A DNA stretch of 34,357 nt from Planctomycetota bacterium (GTDB taxonomy: Bacteria; Planctomycetota; MHYJ01; JACQXL01; JACRIJ01): contig JACRIJ010000118.1 in NCBI GenBank assembly GCA_016220095.1, positions 1-34,357 of the forward strand, in the 5' to 3' direction. The stretch's first letter is position 1, and each line of letters opens with the position of its first letter. The notes under the pieces are model-generated. The model was not told where the DNA came from. It did not search any database and saw nothing but the letters and a program-made list of their open reading frames with translations. Shown here in pieces: positions 21,556 to 29,972 of this stretch. Both the position numbers and the translations under genes were made by a program.

Positions 21556-23379
21556 ATGCCCGATTATCCCATAGGCGGATACATGGGTAAAATACTGGAA
21601 GTTGACCTGAGTTCGGGCAGGATTTCATCAAGGCGGCTGGATGAAAAAATTGTCCGGGACTACGTCGGCGGCAGAGGGCTTGGCGCGAAATTGTTTTATG
21701 ACGGGCTGGACCCCGCGGTTGAGCCATTGTCAAAGGATAACGTTCTGGTATTCGCCACAGGGCCGCTTACAGGCACAAAAACCCCCGCGTCAGGCAGGTT
21801 CACTGTCAGCTATAAGTCGCCGCTTTCCGGCACTATCGGCAATTCCAATTCCGGCGGCCAGTGGGGCGTAGTATTCAAAAAATGCGGTTACGACGCGTTG
21901 GTCGTGCGCGGCAAATCTCCAAAGCCTGTCTATATCAGCATTAAAGACAATGAGGTTGCGATACATCCTGCCGGCGTTTTTTGGGGCATGAATATGCATG
22001 TCCTGACGGATAAGTTGATTGAAAAACACGGTAAGGGGTTCAAGGTATTGGGCATAGGACAGGCGGGCGAAAACAAAGTAAGGTTTGCGGCTATAATAAA
22101 TGACAAACACCGCGCTTTAGGCCGCGGCGGCCCGGGCGCTGTCATGGGTTCCAAAAACCTGAAGGCAATCATTGTAAACGGCAGTCAGCAGATAAACATT
22201 GCCAGGCCGGATATGCTTAAGCAGGGCATCAATCAGGCGGAAAAAATGATGAAGGCCATGGCCGTAACCTCCACGGGATTAGGCGAATTAGGCACTGCCG
22301 GTCTGGTTCAACTGATTTATGAACACGATATGCTGCCGCATAATAATTTCCAGGATGTCAAACATGCTATTTCCAATGTAAAAGCCATTACAGGCGAGGC
22401 AATCCGCGATACCATACTGAAACGCAAGAAGGCATGTTTTAATTGCGCCATAAGCTGTACCCGGGGCACTGAAGTTGACGGTAAGCCCGGCGAAGGCCCT
22501 GAATACGAGACCGTTGTCATGATGGGAGCCAATCTCGGCATTTACGATTTAAAAACCATAACCCGGGCCAATTACCTTTGCAATGAGTATGGGATTGATA
22601 CGATATCCCTGGGCGGCACTGTTGCGGCGGCAATGGAACTTTATGAAAATGGTTTTATAACAAAAAAAGATACGGACGGATTGGAACTCAAATTCGGCAA
22701 TGGCAAAATACTTTTGCCGTTGATTGAAATGATTGCCTTGCGCAAAGGAATCGGCGATAAATTGGCCGAGGGCTCCTTTAGGCTGGCGAAGGCGTTCGGG
22801 CATCCGGAACTCGCGATGGTTGTAAAAGGCCTTGAGATACCGGCGTACGACCCGCGGGCGACGATAAGCCAGACACTCGGCTACGTGACTTCCAACAGAG
22901 GCGCGTGCCATTTGCAGGGCGGGTATTCGGTGCTTCTGGGATTTTTCGGCGGCGCGAAGGAAGTGGACAGGTTTCTTTTGACAACGGTGCCGGGCCATGT
23001 CGCGTTTCAGCAGGATGCCGGGGCTATATCGGACTATGCCGGGACATGCAGGTTTACCGCGTTCGCGTTCGGCGGAAACGAACTCTCAAGGATATTCAGC
23101 GGGGTGATGGGGATTGAGTTGACCGAGCACGACCTGGAGACAGTCAGCGAACGCATTCATACATTGGAGCGGCTTTTTAACGTGAAGGCCGGATTCGGCA
23201 GGGCGGATGATAGTCTGCCGGAGCGGTTTTTTACAGAGACGATTTATACAGGCGGAAAGGACCGTTTGATTGATAGGGAAAAACATCTTAAGGCACTGCT
23301 GGATACTTATTATGAATTGAGGGGTTGGGACGAAAACGGAGTGCCGAAGAAGGAGACATTGAAGAAATTTAAGATATAA
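21556..23379 (+). CDS. aor: Tungsten-containing aldehyde:ferredoxin oxidoreductase
   Basis: 607 residues, the usual AOR length, ATG 21556 with AGGAGAG. It oxidises aldehydes to acids with ferredoxin as acceptor, in the cytosol, using a bis-pterin tungsten cofactor and one [4Fe-4S] cluster. The cluster ligands are visible: Cys294, Cys297 and Cys301 (CFNCAISC) and Cys498 (AGTCRF), spaced as in the Pyrococcus enzyme. N-terminal blocks typical of the family: VGGRGLGAKL, ATGPLTG, SGRFTVSYKSPLSG and the GRGGPGAVMGSKNLKAI cofactor block. The substrate cannot be read off. A class II aldolase gene begins 78 bp downstream, suggesting the aldehyde it releases (for example lactaldehyde or glycolaldehyde) as substrate. 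No ferredoxin or cofactor gene is nearby. Confidence 0.95.
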   Translation: MPDYPIGGYMGKILEVDLSSGRISSRRLDEKIVRDYVGGRGLGAKLFYDGLDPAVEPLSKDNVLVFATGPLTGTKTPASGRFTVSYKSPLSGTIGNSNSGGQWGVVFKKCGYDALVVRGKSPKPVYISIKDNEVAIHPAGVFWGMNMHVLTDKLIEKHGKGFKVLGIGQAGENKVRFAAIINDKHRALGRGGPGAVMGSKNLKAIIVNGSQQINIARPDMLKQGINQAEKMMKAMAVTSTGLGELGTAGLVQLIYEHDMLPHNNFQDVKHAISNVKAITGEAIRDTILKRKKACFNCAISCTRGTEVDGKPGEGPEYETVVMMGANLGIYDLKTITRANYLCNEYGIDTISLGGTVAAAMELYENGFITKKDTDGLELKFGNGKILLPLIEMIALRKGIGDKLAEGSFRLAKAFGHPELAMVVKGLEIPAYDPRATISQTLGYVTSNRGACHLQGGYSVLLGFFGGAKEVDRFLLTTVPGHVAFQQDAGAISDYAGTCRFTAFAFGGNELSRIFSGVMGIELTEHDLETVSERIHTLERLFNVKAGFGRADDSLPERFFTETIYTGGKDRLIDREKHLKALLDTYYELRGWDENGVPKKETLKKFKI

Positions 23380-23457
23380 GAGTTAAGATTTGAGATTTAT
23401 TACGATTACGCGGTAAGAACAAAACATTCTATAAAATTTTACTAAGGACAACCATAA

Positions 23458-24765
23458 ATGCCTAAAGAAACCTATTGTGATTTATTCCGTTATGTCGGCG
23501 AAGCGGCTCTTGCTTTGCACATGGAAAACAGCCACAGCGGCAATATAAGCATGATGGAAAACCTGCCGGGAATTAGCGAGCCCGCGCTTTATATTACAAA
23601 AACAGGTTCAAAATTGGGCCATCTACGGCCGCGCGATATCTGTTCTCCGGGGCTTGAAAAGATAACCTACGGCGTGTTTCAGGCGTCTTCAGAAACCAAT
23701 ATACACCGCGGCATCCTGAAAAATGCCCGGTCCGCGATGCACGCCCATCCGCTGACGGCCACGCTGTTATCCTTCAATAATGATTCAATCAAGCCGATAG
23801 ATAAACTCGGCGCGTACCATTTGGGCGAGATACCGGTCGCGCGTTTTGAGTATCCCGTGGGGTCGCAGGAGATGGTGGAAAAGATTCCGCCTTTGTTGAA
23901 AAAGCACAAGGCAATGATAGTCAAGACCCACGGCGCTTTTGCCCGAGGCAGTTCAATCAAAGAGGTTTTTTATAATTTGTCATTGCTTGAATATAGCGCA
24001 AGGGTATTGTTTTTTGCGGAAATACTTGGCGTTAATGCCGGAAAAATCCAATCCCGGATATCAGCGCAACTGAAAAAGTCGTATCCCGGAATTCCGCCTG
24101 ATTATACAGATCGGTTGGATGGGCATTACGAAACGGATGACAGGGAAATCCTGCGCCAATTTGAAGAGACCTGTCAGGACATATTTTATCTGGAATTAAG
24201 CCCCTTTCATACCGGTTCCGCGAGCGTGCGCGACGGGAAAACCATGCTATATGCTCCGAAGGCATCAACCCCAAAGGGCCTGCCGGGGCCGATTTTCAGA
24301 ATTCCGTTAGAACAGAAGGCATCAGGCAGAGACGCCGCATGCGGCGTTTCTTCAACAGACAAATCTCTGGAAATCCACCGGGCGATATACGCCAATTCGC
24401 GTGTCAACGCGGTGATTCATACGTTATCGTCGCATGCAATGGCGCAGGCATTTCAGGCTATAGCACAGGGTTCGGACAGGATAATACCCGCGGATGCCGA
24501 AGGCGGATATCTTTATCCTGCAATACCGGTGCTTGATTCAAATCCGCGGACAGACGAATTGGTCAGGCAGGTGGTCAAATACAAGATGGCGGCCGTTAAA
24601 GGCGAAGGCATCTGGAGCGGCGGGAATACGTTAGGGCATACGTTGCACCATCCATCTTCGGCAAAGAATATATGTTACTTCAGGAATCATCTAACGATGA
24701 TGCACAGGATGGGAATGGGGCCGGATGTGAGAGCCCTGGAGGATGAGAATGGAAGAAGCTGGTAA
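23458..24765 (+). CDS. Class II aldolase/adducin protein, two domains fused
   Basis: 435 residues made of two class II aldolase folds in tandem. The N-terminal domain (about 1-200) keeps the zinc and acid-base residues: Glu79 (SSETNIH), His95 and His97 (MHAHPLTAT), and His158 (KTHGAFARG). The C-terminal domain (about 215-425) keeps the fold pattern (LEIHRAIYANSRVNAVIHT, AEGGYLYPAIPV) but has IHTLSS where HxHP is expected and KGEGIWSGG where the THG motif is expected, so it probably cannot bind zinc in the same way. Family members cleave sugar 1-phosphates (fuculose, rhamnulose) to DHAP plus an aldehyde, epimerise ribulose-5-P, or act as dehydratases. AAGGA precedes the ATG. AOR lies 78 bp upstream, which favours an aldehyde-producing role. 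Confidence 0.9.
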   Translation: MPKETYCDLFRYVGEAALALHMENSHSGNISMMENLPGISEPALYITKTGSKLGHLRPRDICSPGLEKITYGVFQASSETNIHRGILKNARSAMHAHPLTATLLSFNNDSIKPIDKLGAYHLGEIPVARFEYPVGSQEMVEKIPPLLKKHKAMIVKTHGAFARGSSIKEVFYNLSLLEYSARVLFFAEILGVNAGKIQSRISAQLKKSYPGIPPDYTDRLDGHYETDDREILRQFEETCQDIFYLELSPFHTGSASVRDGKTMLYAPKASTPKGLPGPIFRIPLEQKASGRDAACGVSSTDKSLEIHRAIYANSRVNAVIHTLSSHAMAQAFQAIAQGSDRIIPADAEGGYLYPAIPVLDSNPRTDELVRQVVKYKMAAVKGEGIWSGGNTLGHTLHHPSSAKNICYFRNHLTMMHRMGMGPDVRALEDENGRSW

Positions 24766-24896
24766 CTCCATAAGCAGTTGTGAAGATTGCATTTTTTTGC
24801 CGATGGCAGGTTGCTTGGAGTCCTGCCCCCGTTAGCCATTTGAAATTTTTCAATTTCGTTCGTTAATAAGCGGCATATATTTTATGGAAAAAATGC

Positions 24897-24924
24897 TTGC
24901 TTTTGCAGTTTTTTATGTTAAAAT
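24897..24924 (+). promoter_or_regulatory. Promoter of the restriction-modification genes
   Basis: TTGCTT (24897-24902), 16-bp spacer, TAAAAT (24919-24924), 57 bp before the endonuclease start. No controller (C) protein gene or C-box is visible. Confidence 0.45.
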
Positions 24925-24981
24925 ACGTTTAGAAATGCTCACTATTTATGAAGAGCGTGTTAATAATGCAAAGAGAACATT

Positions 24982-25872
24982 ATGAATTTCAATGAAATCA
25001 GAAAACTGATCAAAAAAGAGTCTGAAAACGATAATAATTCGTTTGAACATTCAGGCGATTATATTCAAAAGAAGATTTTTGCATTAAGTAAGCATAAAAC
25101 AATGAGCTTAATTAAGGAATTTGGCACTATTCCTGAAGATATAAACCATGATTCGTCTGAAGAAAAATTGTATTCAAAAACGACTGATATATTGCTTGCT
25201 AAAACATTTCATGAACTGGGAATCCAGGCTGTCGTTAATAAAGAAAGAGCCAATTGTGCCGATGTGGTCGGAAGAAGTTCCATTTATGGATATTCGTTTG
25301 TAGCTGATGCAAAAGCGTTTCGTTTAAGCAGGACAGCAAAAAACCAAAAAGATTTCAAAGTGAAATCAATGGTTGATTGGAAAGGCGAGCATGATTATGC
25401 TGTTTTGGTCAGCCCTTATTACCAATATCCAAAAAATAACAGCCAAATATACGGCCAAGCACTTGACGGCAATGTTTGTCTTTTAAGCTGGGAACATTTG
25501 TTGTTTTTGCTGGAGTTGAATGCGAAGGAATCTGAATCATTGAACTTATCATTGATTTGGAATATCAGCGAACGGATCGGTGAAACTGTAACGATAAAAG
25601 GCAAGAATAACAACTTGAATTTTCATGAAAAAGGCAACCGTTTGATATGTCACGATTTGTCTGTTGACTATAATAGGCTTATTGAATGCTTTGACAGTTG
25701 CAAGAAAGCCATGGTTGAAAGAGGCGAGAACGAGATTGGCTTTTGGGAGAATCGTATTCAGGAAATAAAATTATATTCAAAAGGACGAGCCATAAAAGAA
25801 TTAATGTCAGCGTTGAAGTTAAAAGAAAAAATTCGTACTATCAGTGATTTTATAGGGACTTTACGGGATTAA
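24982..25872 (+). CDS. HindIII-family type II restriction endonuclease
   Basis: 296 residues, close to R.HindIII (300). The central block VADAKAFRLSRTAKNQKDFK is nearly identical to the corresponding stretch of R.HindIII (VADAKSFRLSRTAKNQKDFK), and EEKLYSKTTDILLAK and DYAVL also match. The PD-(D/E)xK active site is visible: Asp94 (CADVVG), Asp109 and Lys111 (ADAK). By homology it should cut AAGCTT, but specificity is inferred. The methyltransferase gene follows 3 bp after the stop. The endonuclease is expressed first, an order that needs the methylase to keep up on transfer to a new host. The AT-rich composition relative to neighbouring genes suggests acquisition by transfer. Confidence 0.93.
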   Translation: MNFNEIRKLIKKESENDNNSFEHSGDYIQKKIFALSKHKTMSLIKEFGTIPEDINHDSSEEKLYSKTTDILLAKTFHELGIQAVVNKERANCADVVGRSSIYGYSFVADAKAFRLSRTAKNQKDFKVKSMVDWKGEHDYAVLVSPYYQYPKNNSQIYGQALDGNVCLLSWEHLLFLLELNAKESESLNLSLIWNISERIGETVTIKGKNNNLNFHEKGNRLICHDLSVDYNRLIECFDSCKKAMVERGENEIGFWENRIQEIKLYSKGRAIKELMSALKLKEKIRTISDFIGTLRD

Positions 25873-25875
25873 ACC

Positions 25876-26817
25876 ATGAAAGAGAAGATTCCTTATCTTA
25901 ATAAAATAGTCCATGGCAATTGCATAGACGTCAGTGAAAATATTGAGTCTAACAGCATTCATTTAATACTAAGTGATATTCCTTATGGAATCGGGATAGA
26001 TGATTGGGATGTATTGCACAGTAATACAAATTCTGCATTTCTTGGCACAAGTCCGGCACAGGAAAAAGCAGGAGCCGTTTTCAAGAAGAGAGGGAAACCT
26101 CTTAACGGCTGGTCTGAAGCAGATAAGCAGATTCCTGTTCAGTATTATGAGTGGTGCTTGACGTGGGCAAAGGATTGGTTGCGAATTTTAAAACCTGGCG
26201 GTTCTGCTATCGTGTTTGCAGGCAGACGATTGGCGCATCGTTGTATTGGCGCATTGGAAGATTCGGGCTTTACATATAAAGACATGATAGCTTGGTCAAA
26301 AGAAAAAGCGCCTCATCGTGCTCAAAGGCTTAGTGTTGTCTTTGGAAAGCGAGGGGACAGCCAAACGGCTGAATATTGGGATGGTTGGCGAGTTGGAAAT
26401 CTTAGGCCTATTTTTGAACCAATTCTCTGGTTTGTAAAACCTTATAAAATAGGTGGTACTATATCCGACAATATGCTTGAAAATGAAGTTGGAGCATTTA
26501 ATGAAAAAGCATTTCTAAAATATACAAATAGCCCTGATAATATAATTAGAATCGGTTCAATAGGTACGGATACCGGGTTACATCCAACTCAAAAGCCTTT
26601 GAGGTTAATGCAAGCTCTGATAGAACTAACTACGAAAGAAAATCAACTTGTCTTGGATCCATTTTGTGGAAGTGGTACAACGATTATTGCCGCAGCATCT
26701 TTAAATAGAAATTATATCGGTATTGAACTTGATGAAAGTTATCACAAAATTGCAACTGATAGGCTGTCAAAATATATTCAAATGAATGCGAATAATTTAT
26801 TTTCATTAATAAAATAA
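25876..26817 (+). CDS. DNA adenine-type methyltransferase of the HindIII-type system
   Basis: 313 residues. Motif order is beta-class: catalytic motif IV first (SDIPYG, residues 33-38, DIPY in place of DPPY), then the target-recognition region, then motif X (HPTQKP, 236-241) and the AdoMet motif I (DPFCGSGTT, 261-269) near the C terminus. It should methylate the same site as the adjacent endonuclease and protect host DNA; AAGCTT sites occur in this window (10014, 12523, 15665, 20330, 33506). Start ATG 25876 lies 3 bp after the endonuclease stop, so translation is coupled. AT-rich like its partner. Confidence 0.93.
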   Translation: MKEKIPYLNKIVHGNCIDVSENIESNSIHLILSDIPYGIGIDDWDVLHSNTNSAFLGTSPAQEKAGAVFKKRGKPLNGWSEADKQIPVQYYEWCLTWAKDWLRILKPGGSAIVFAGRRLAHRCIGALEDSGFTYKDMIAWSKEKAPHRAQRLSVVFGKRGDSQTAEYWDGWRVGNLRPIFEPILWFVKPYKIGGTISDNMLENEVGAFNEKAFLKYTNSPDNIIRIGSIGTDTGLHPTQKPLRLMQALIELTTKENQLVLDPFCGSGTTIIAAASLNRNYIGIELDESYHKIATDRLSKYIQMNANNLFSLIK

Positions 26818-26965
26818 ATTTATTTTCGCAGTTGTTTCCGGTGCGAAAAAAGGTGGGCGTGGCATGTCTTTTCTACAGGAGGTAAAAAATTAGCGGAATA
26901 ATCATCCTTCGTGAGCTTCGTGGTTAATAATGCAACGCAGAAGTTGAAATTTTAGAGACTAAAAC

Positions 26966-29251
26966 ATGACAAATCAAAACACTCAAATCGCCGGCAACAG
27001 GGATAGCAGGGGCTTGCTTCTCATTGCCGCTGTTTTTATGGGCATTGCCTTGTTGGGGTCGGGCACGGCAGGGCTTGTCAACGAAGTCGTCTGGCAGAGG
27101 TCATTGCAGAGGTTCCTCGGCGGCAATGAAACCATAAGTTCCATGATAGTAGTGCTGGTGTTTATGGCCGGCCTGGGTTTCGGTTCCCTGTGGATGAGCC
27201 GCAGGATGTCGGGCGTAAAAGACCCCTTGCGGGCATTGGCTTTTGTTGAATTGTCTTTGTGCGCAGTAAACCATATCATTCGCGTGATATTAGGCAGTTC
27301 TTTAGGCGATTCGGTTTTTCATTTCCAGAGGATGGCGGTTTCATCGGGTGTTCCTCTTCCGGTATTGTACATGCTTTCGGCGGCCGTTGTCCTGTTCATT
27401 CCCTGCTGGCTCATGGGCGCGACCATGCCCCTTGCGGCCGAGTCCGTCCAGAAGCGCCTGGGCATGACAGATCCGCGGCTTCTCGGCGTGCTTTTTTTCG
27501 TAAATACCGCGGGAGGCGTTTGCGGGGCGGTCATCGCGAGCGGTTATCTTATACCTTTGTACGGTTATTCGCGTTCATTGGCCATGGCGGCGGATTTGAA
27601 TCTCACTGCCGGTGCGGCATTGGCAGTACTATTGTTTCTAATCGGGAAAAAAGATAATACCGTTGTTGAAACTGAAGCAATTCATTCCGTTCCGGTTAAA
27701 TCAGGCATCCTGCCCAAACCGTCTCTGGAGGAGATACTCGCGTTCGGCCTGGGTTTTTGTTCTCTCGGTTATGAGATGTATTTATTCAGGCTCATACCGC
27801 TGAGGCACGAACCGCTTCCTTTTACGTTTGCGACCGTACTTGCTGGATTTTTATTGTTCTGGAGCATAGGAGCCGGCCTCGGTTCGCGCAATATAAAGAT
27901 ATCAATATCCCTGGGATTATTGCTTTGTGCGATTTTTGCCGTCATAACTCCGATTTTCATCGTTGTTGACAACAGGATCGAAATGATGAACGTAAAAGAC
28001 ATGGCCGCATTTGTATTGACGCGTTTTTTCTATTTTATACCGTGCCTGTTTTTCGGATACCTGTTTACGCGCGTTGCCTCGCGGGCCGCGAAGGCATGGG
28101 GCAGGGATGTCGGGAGGATTTACGCGTGGAATACGGCGGGCTGTTGCGCCGGAATTCTGGGCATAACGCTGATAGGATATGAAATGCCGTTGTACCTTAT
28201 GGTATGGCTTATCGGGTTACTGCTCCTGTTTCTAAAGACATTTTTTAATTACAAAGAACGCGTGCCGGCATGTTGTTCGTTTCTTCCAAAATGGATTTAT
28301 CCTTTGGCAGGGGCGGTTGTAGTCATAATTATTTCGTTTGCCGCGGACCTTACGGGAATATTTCCTGACAGGACGGTTTTTTTCGGGCGCGACGGGATTG
28401 TTTACGTGCACAAGGACGGCAGTGTCATACTGGACGGGCTTTGGCATTCCAAGCTCTCTAAAAATAACGATCACATTGGAACGATAAATTGGTTTCTTGC
28501 TGTCTGCCCGGCAGTAAGCCATTCCGAAAAGGATATGAAGGACGTATGTGTTATCGGCCTGGGATTAGGCGTGACAGCATCAACGCTTTCCCATGACCCT
28601 TCGGTGGAAAAAGTGGATGCCTACGAAATAGACCATACGCTGGAATATGTATTTGACAGGTATCGCGAAGGTTCTCTTTATATAGCGGAGAATCCGAAGA
28701 TAAATATAATATGGCAGGATGCCCGTACGGGCTTGTCGCTCAATCCGAAAAAATATGATGTCATTTCAGCCCAGCCGGTATATCTCAAACAATCCGGCGG
28801 CGCATTGCTCAATTCGGAAGAATTTTACCGGCTTGTAGGCAGTCGTCTGAAACCCGGCGGAATTTACTGCATATACTCCAACGGCACCGCGGAGCAGGCA
28901 TTTGCCGTGCGTCAGACTGCCGCTAAGGCATTTCCCTATTGCGAGTCGTTTTTTAACGGGTATCTGCTTGTTTGTTCTAACGACCCGTTTGAGGTTACGG
29001 AAAAATCCCTGCAAAAAGTTCTTTTAAGGCCGGGCGTTTTCTGGGATGAGGTGCGTAATTGCAGGAAGACAAAGGATGCCGCCAGTATATTAAACAGTTT
29101 TGATTATCCCAGGCTGTCCTGGGGTGATGGGCGTATTGTTATCACCGATGACTATCCTATCGTTGAATATCCGGAATACGTTTCAGAACGGATAAAAGCA
29201 GAGGGATATAATGTTGAGATGCCGAAACCCGGGCTGAAAGACGGAAAATGA
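26966..29251 (+). CDS. Fused MFS-like membrane/spermidine synthase-like protein
   Basis: 761 residues. The N-terminal ~470 residues hold about a dozen membrane helices, opening with SGTAGLVNEVVWQRSLQRFL and GLGFGSLWMSRR, the signature of the fused MFS/spermidine synthase family. The C-terminal ~250 residues form an aminopropyltransferase/methyltransferase Rossmann fold (VCVIGLGLGVTASTLS, DAYEID, then YDVISAQPVYL and LKPGGIYCIY). At the position of the catalytic Asp of true spermidine synthases it has ISAQP, as in other fused family members, so polyamine synthesis is doubtful. Role unknown; transport or modification of a small amine or membrane lipid is possible. Single gene, followed by repeat debris beginning at the stop codon. 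Confidence 0.88.
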   Translation: MTNQNTQIAGNRDSRGLLLIAAVFMGIALLGSGTAGLVNEVVWQRSLQRFLGGNETISSMIVVLVFMAGLGFGSLWMSRRMSGVKDPLRALAFVELSLCAVNHIIRVILGSSLGDSVFHFQRMAVSSGVPLPVLYMLSAAVVLFIPCWLMGATMPLAAESVQKRLGMTDPRLLGVLFFVNTAGGVCGAVIASGYLIPLYGYSRSLAMAADLNLTAGAALAVLLFLIGKKDNTVVETEAIHSVPVKSGILPKPSLEEILAFGLGFCSLGYEMYLFRLIPLRHEPLPFTFATVLAGFLLFWSIGAGLGSRNIKISISLGLLLCAIFAVITPIFIVVDNRIEMMNVKDMAAFVLTRFFYFIPCLFFGYLFTRVASRAAKAWGRDVGRIYAWNTAGCCAGILGITLIGYEMPLYLMVWLIGLLLLFLKTFFNYKERVPACCSFLPKWIYPLAGAVVVIIISFAADLTGIFPDRTVFFGRDGIVYVHKDGSVILDGLWHSKLSKNNDHIGTINWFLAVCPAVSHSEKDMKDVCVIGLGLGVTASTLSHDPSVEKVDAYEIDHTLEYVFDRYREGSLYIAENPKINIIWQDARTGLSLNPKKYDVISAQPVYLKQSGGALLNSEEFYRLVGSRLKPGGIYCIYSNGTAEQAFAVRQTAAKAFPYCESFFNGYLLVCSNDPFEVTEKSLQKVLLRPGVFWDEVRNCRKTKDAASILNSFDYPRLSWGDGRIVITDDYPIVEYPEYVSERIKAEGYNVEMPKPGLKDGK

Positions 29252-29345
29252 ATACCAGTAGCGAGTAGCGGGTACCGAGGGACGAGGACGAAGGACGTGC
29301 GACGAAAGCAATAAACCGCTCACGGAAACTCGAAACTTTCAAACC
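29252..29345. repeat. Degenerate short-period repeat after the stop codon
   Basis: Starting a few bases past the stop, GCGAGTAGCGGGTACCGAGG then GACGAGGACGAAGGACGTGC and GACGAAAGC, followed by ACTCGAAACT words: a run of GA-C-GA-type units of 5-10 bp. It is noncoding in all frames. Confidence 0.55.
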
Positions 29346-29424
29346 CCGTAACCCCATACTCTTTAATAGGGTGAACATATAGGTTTACCCCTACTTCGTA
29401 ACTCTTTAACCCCTTAATTCGTTT

Positions 29425-29805
29425 ATGCGTATTCAAGATCTTAAAAATGAGTTATTAACCAATAAATGGTTTTTTCTGTTGATATTCCTGTCTGCCGGGC
29501 AGGTGGTATTTAATTTTATAATGGCGTTTATTTTCGTGAAAGCCAATCCATCTGCAAAGATCTATTTTCTCACGTTTCATCTTACGCCTCAGATCGTCTG
29601 TCTTGTCGGGCTCGTTTCATACAGGTATTGGGCGTGGCTGGGTTGTATCGCCGTTTCAGGATACAATGCTGTTGATTTCGCGAGGGCACTGCTGATAATC
29701 GGCGCTCGTACGGAAGCCAATGCGGTTTTTGGGATAATAACAATCTCTGTCAATATCGTTATGTTGGTGATATTGATAATCAAGAGGGAATACTTTATAG
29801 CGTAA
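29425..29805 (+). CDS. Small four-helix membrane protein, function unknown
   Basis: 126 residues with four hydrophobic segments (about 14-37, 46-65, 67-92 and 100-121) and short loops; no family recognised. The composition is clearly that of a membrane protein, and the frame is free of repeats. It stands alone between two repeat tracts. Confidence 0.7.
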   Translation: MRIQDLKNELLTNKWFFLLIFLSAGQVVFNFIMAFIFVKANPSAKIYFLTFHLTPQIVCLVGLVSYRYWAWLGCIAVSGYNAVDFARALLIIGARTEANAVFGIITISVNIVMLVILIIKREYFIA

Positions 29806-29879
29806 CGTAGCGCAGCGAAATGAGGTCAGGCGCTTCCTCCTGCGCCATTGGCTTCGGAGGGTACTACAATTCACTTTTC

Positions 29880-29972
29880 GTTTAAGCCGGTTCAAGAGTT
29901 GTTTAATGTGGTTCAATCCGGTTTAAGCGTTGTTCAAGTGCAGTTCAAAGGTTGTTCAAGGCGGTTCAACTG
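29880..29972. repeat. Array of nine GTTYAA units phased at 10-11 bp
   Basis: Units GTT(T/C)AA start at 29880, 29890, 29901, 29911, 29921, 29932, 29943, 29954 and 29964; spacings are 10, 11, 10, 10, 11, 11, 11, 10. The last unit contains the TGA stop (29966-29968) of the isomerase on the minus strand. Confidence 0.9.
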
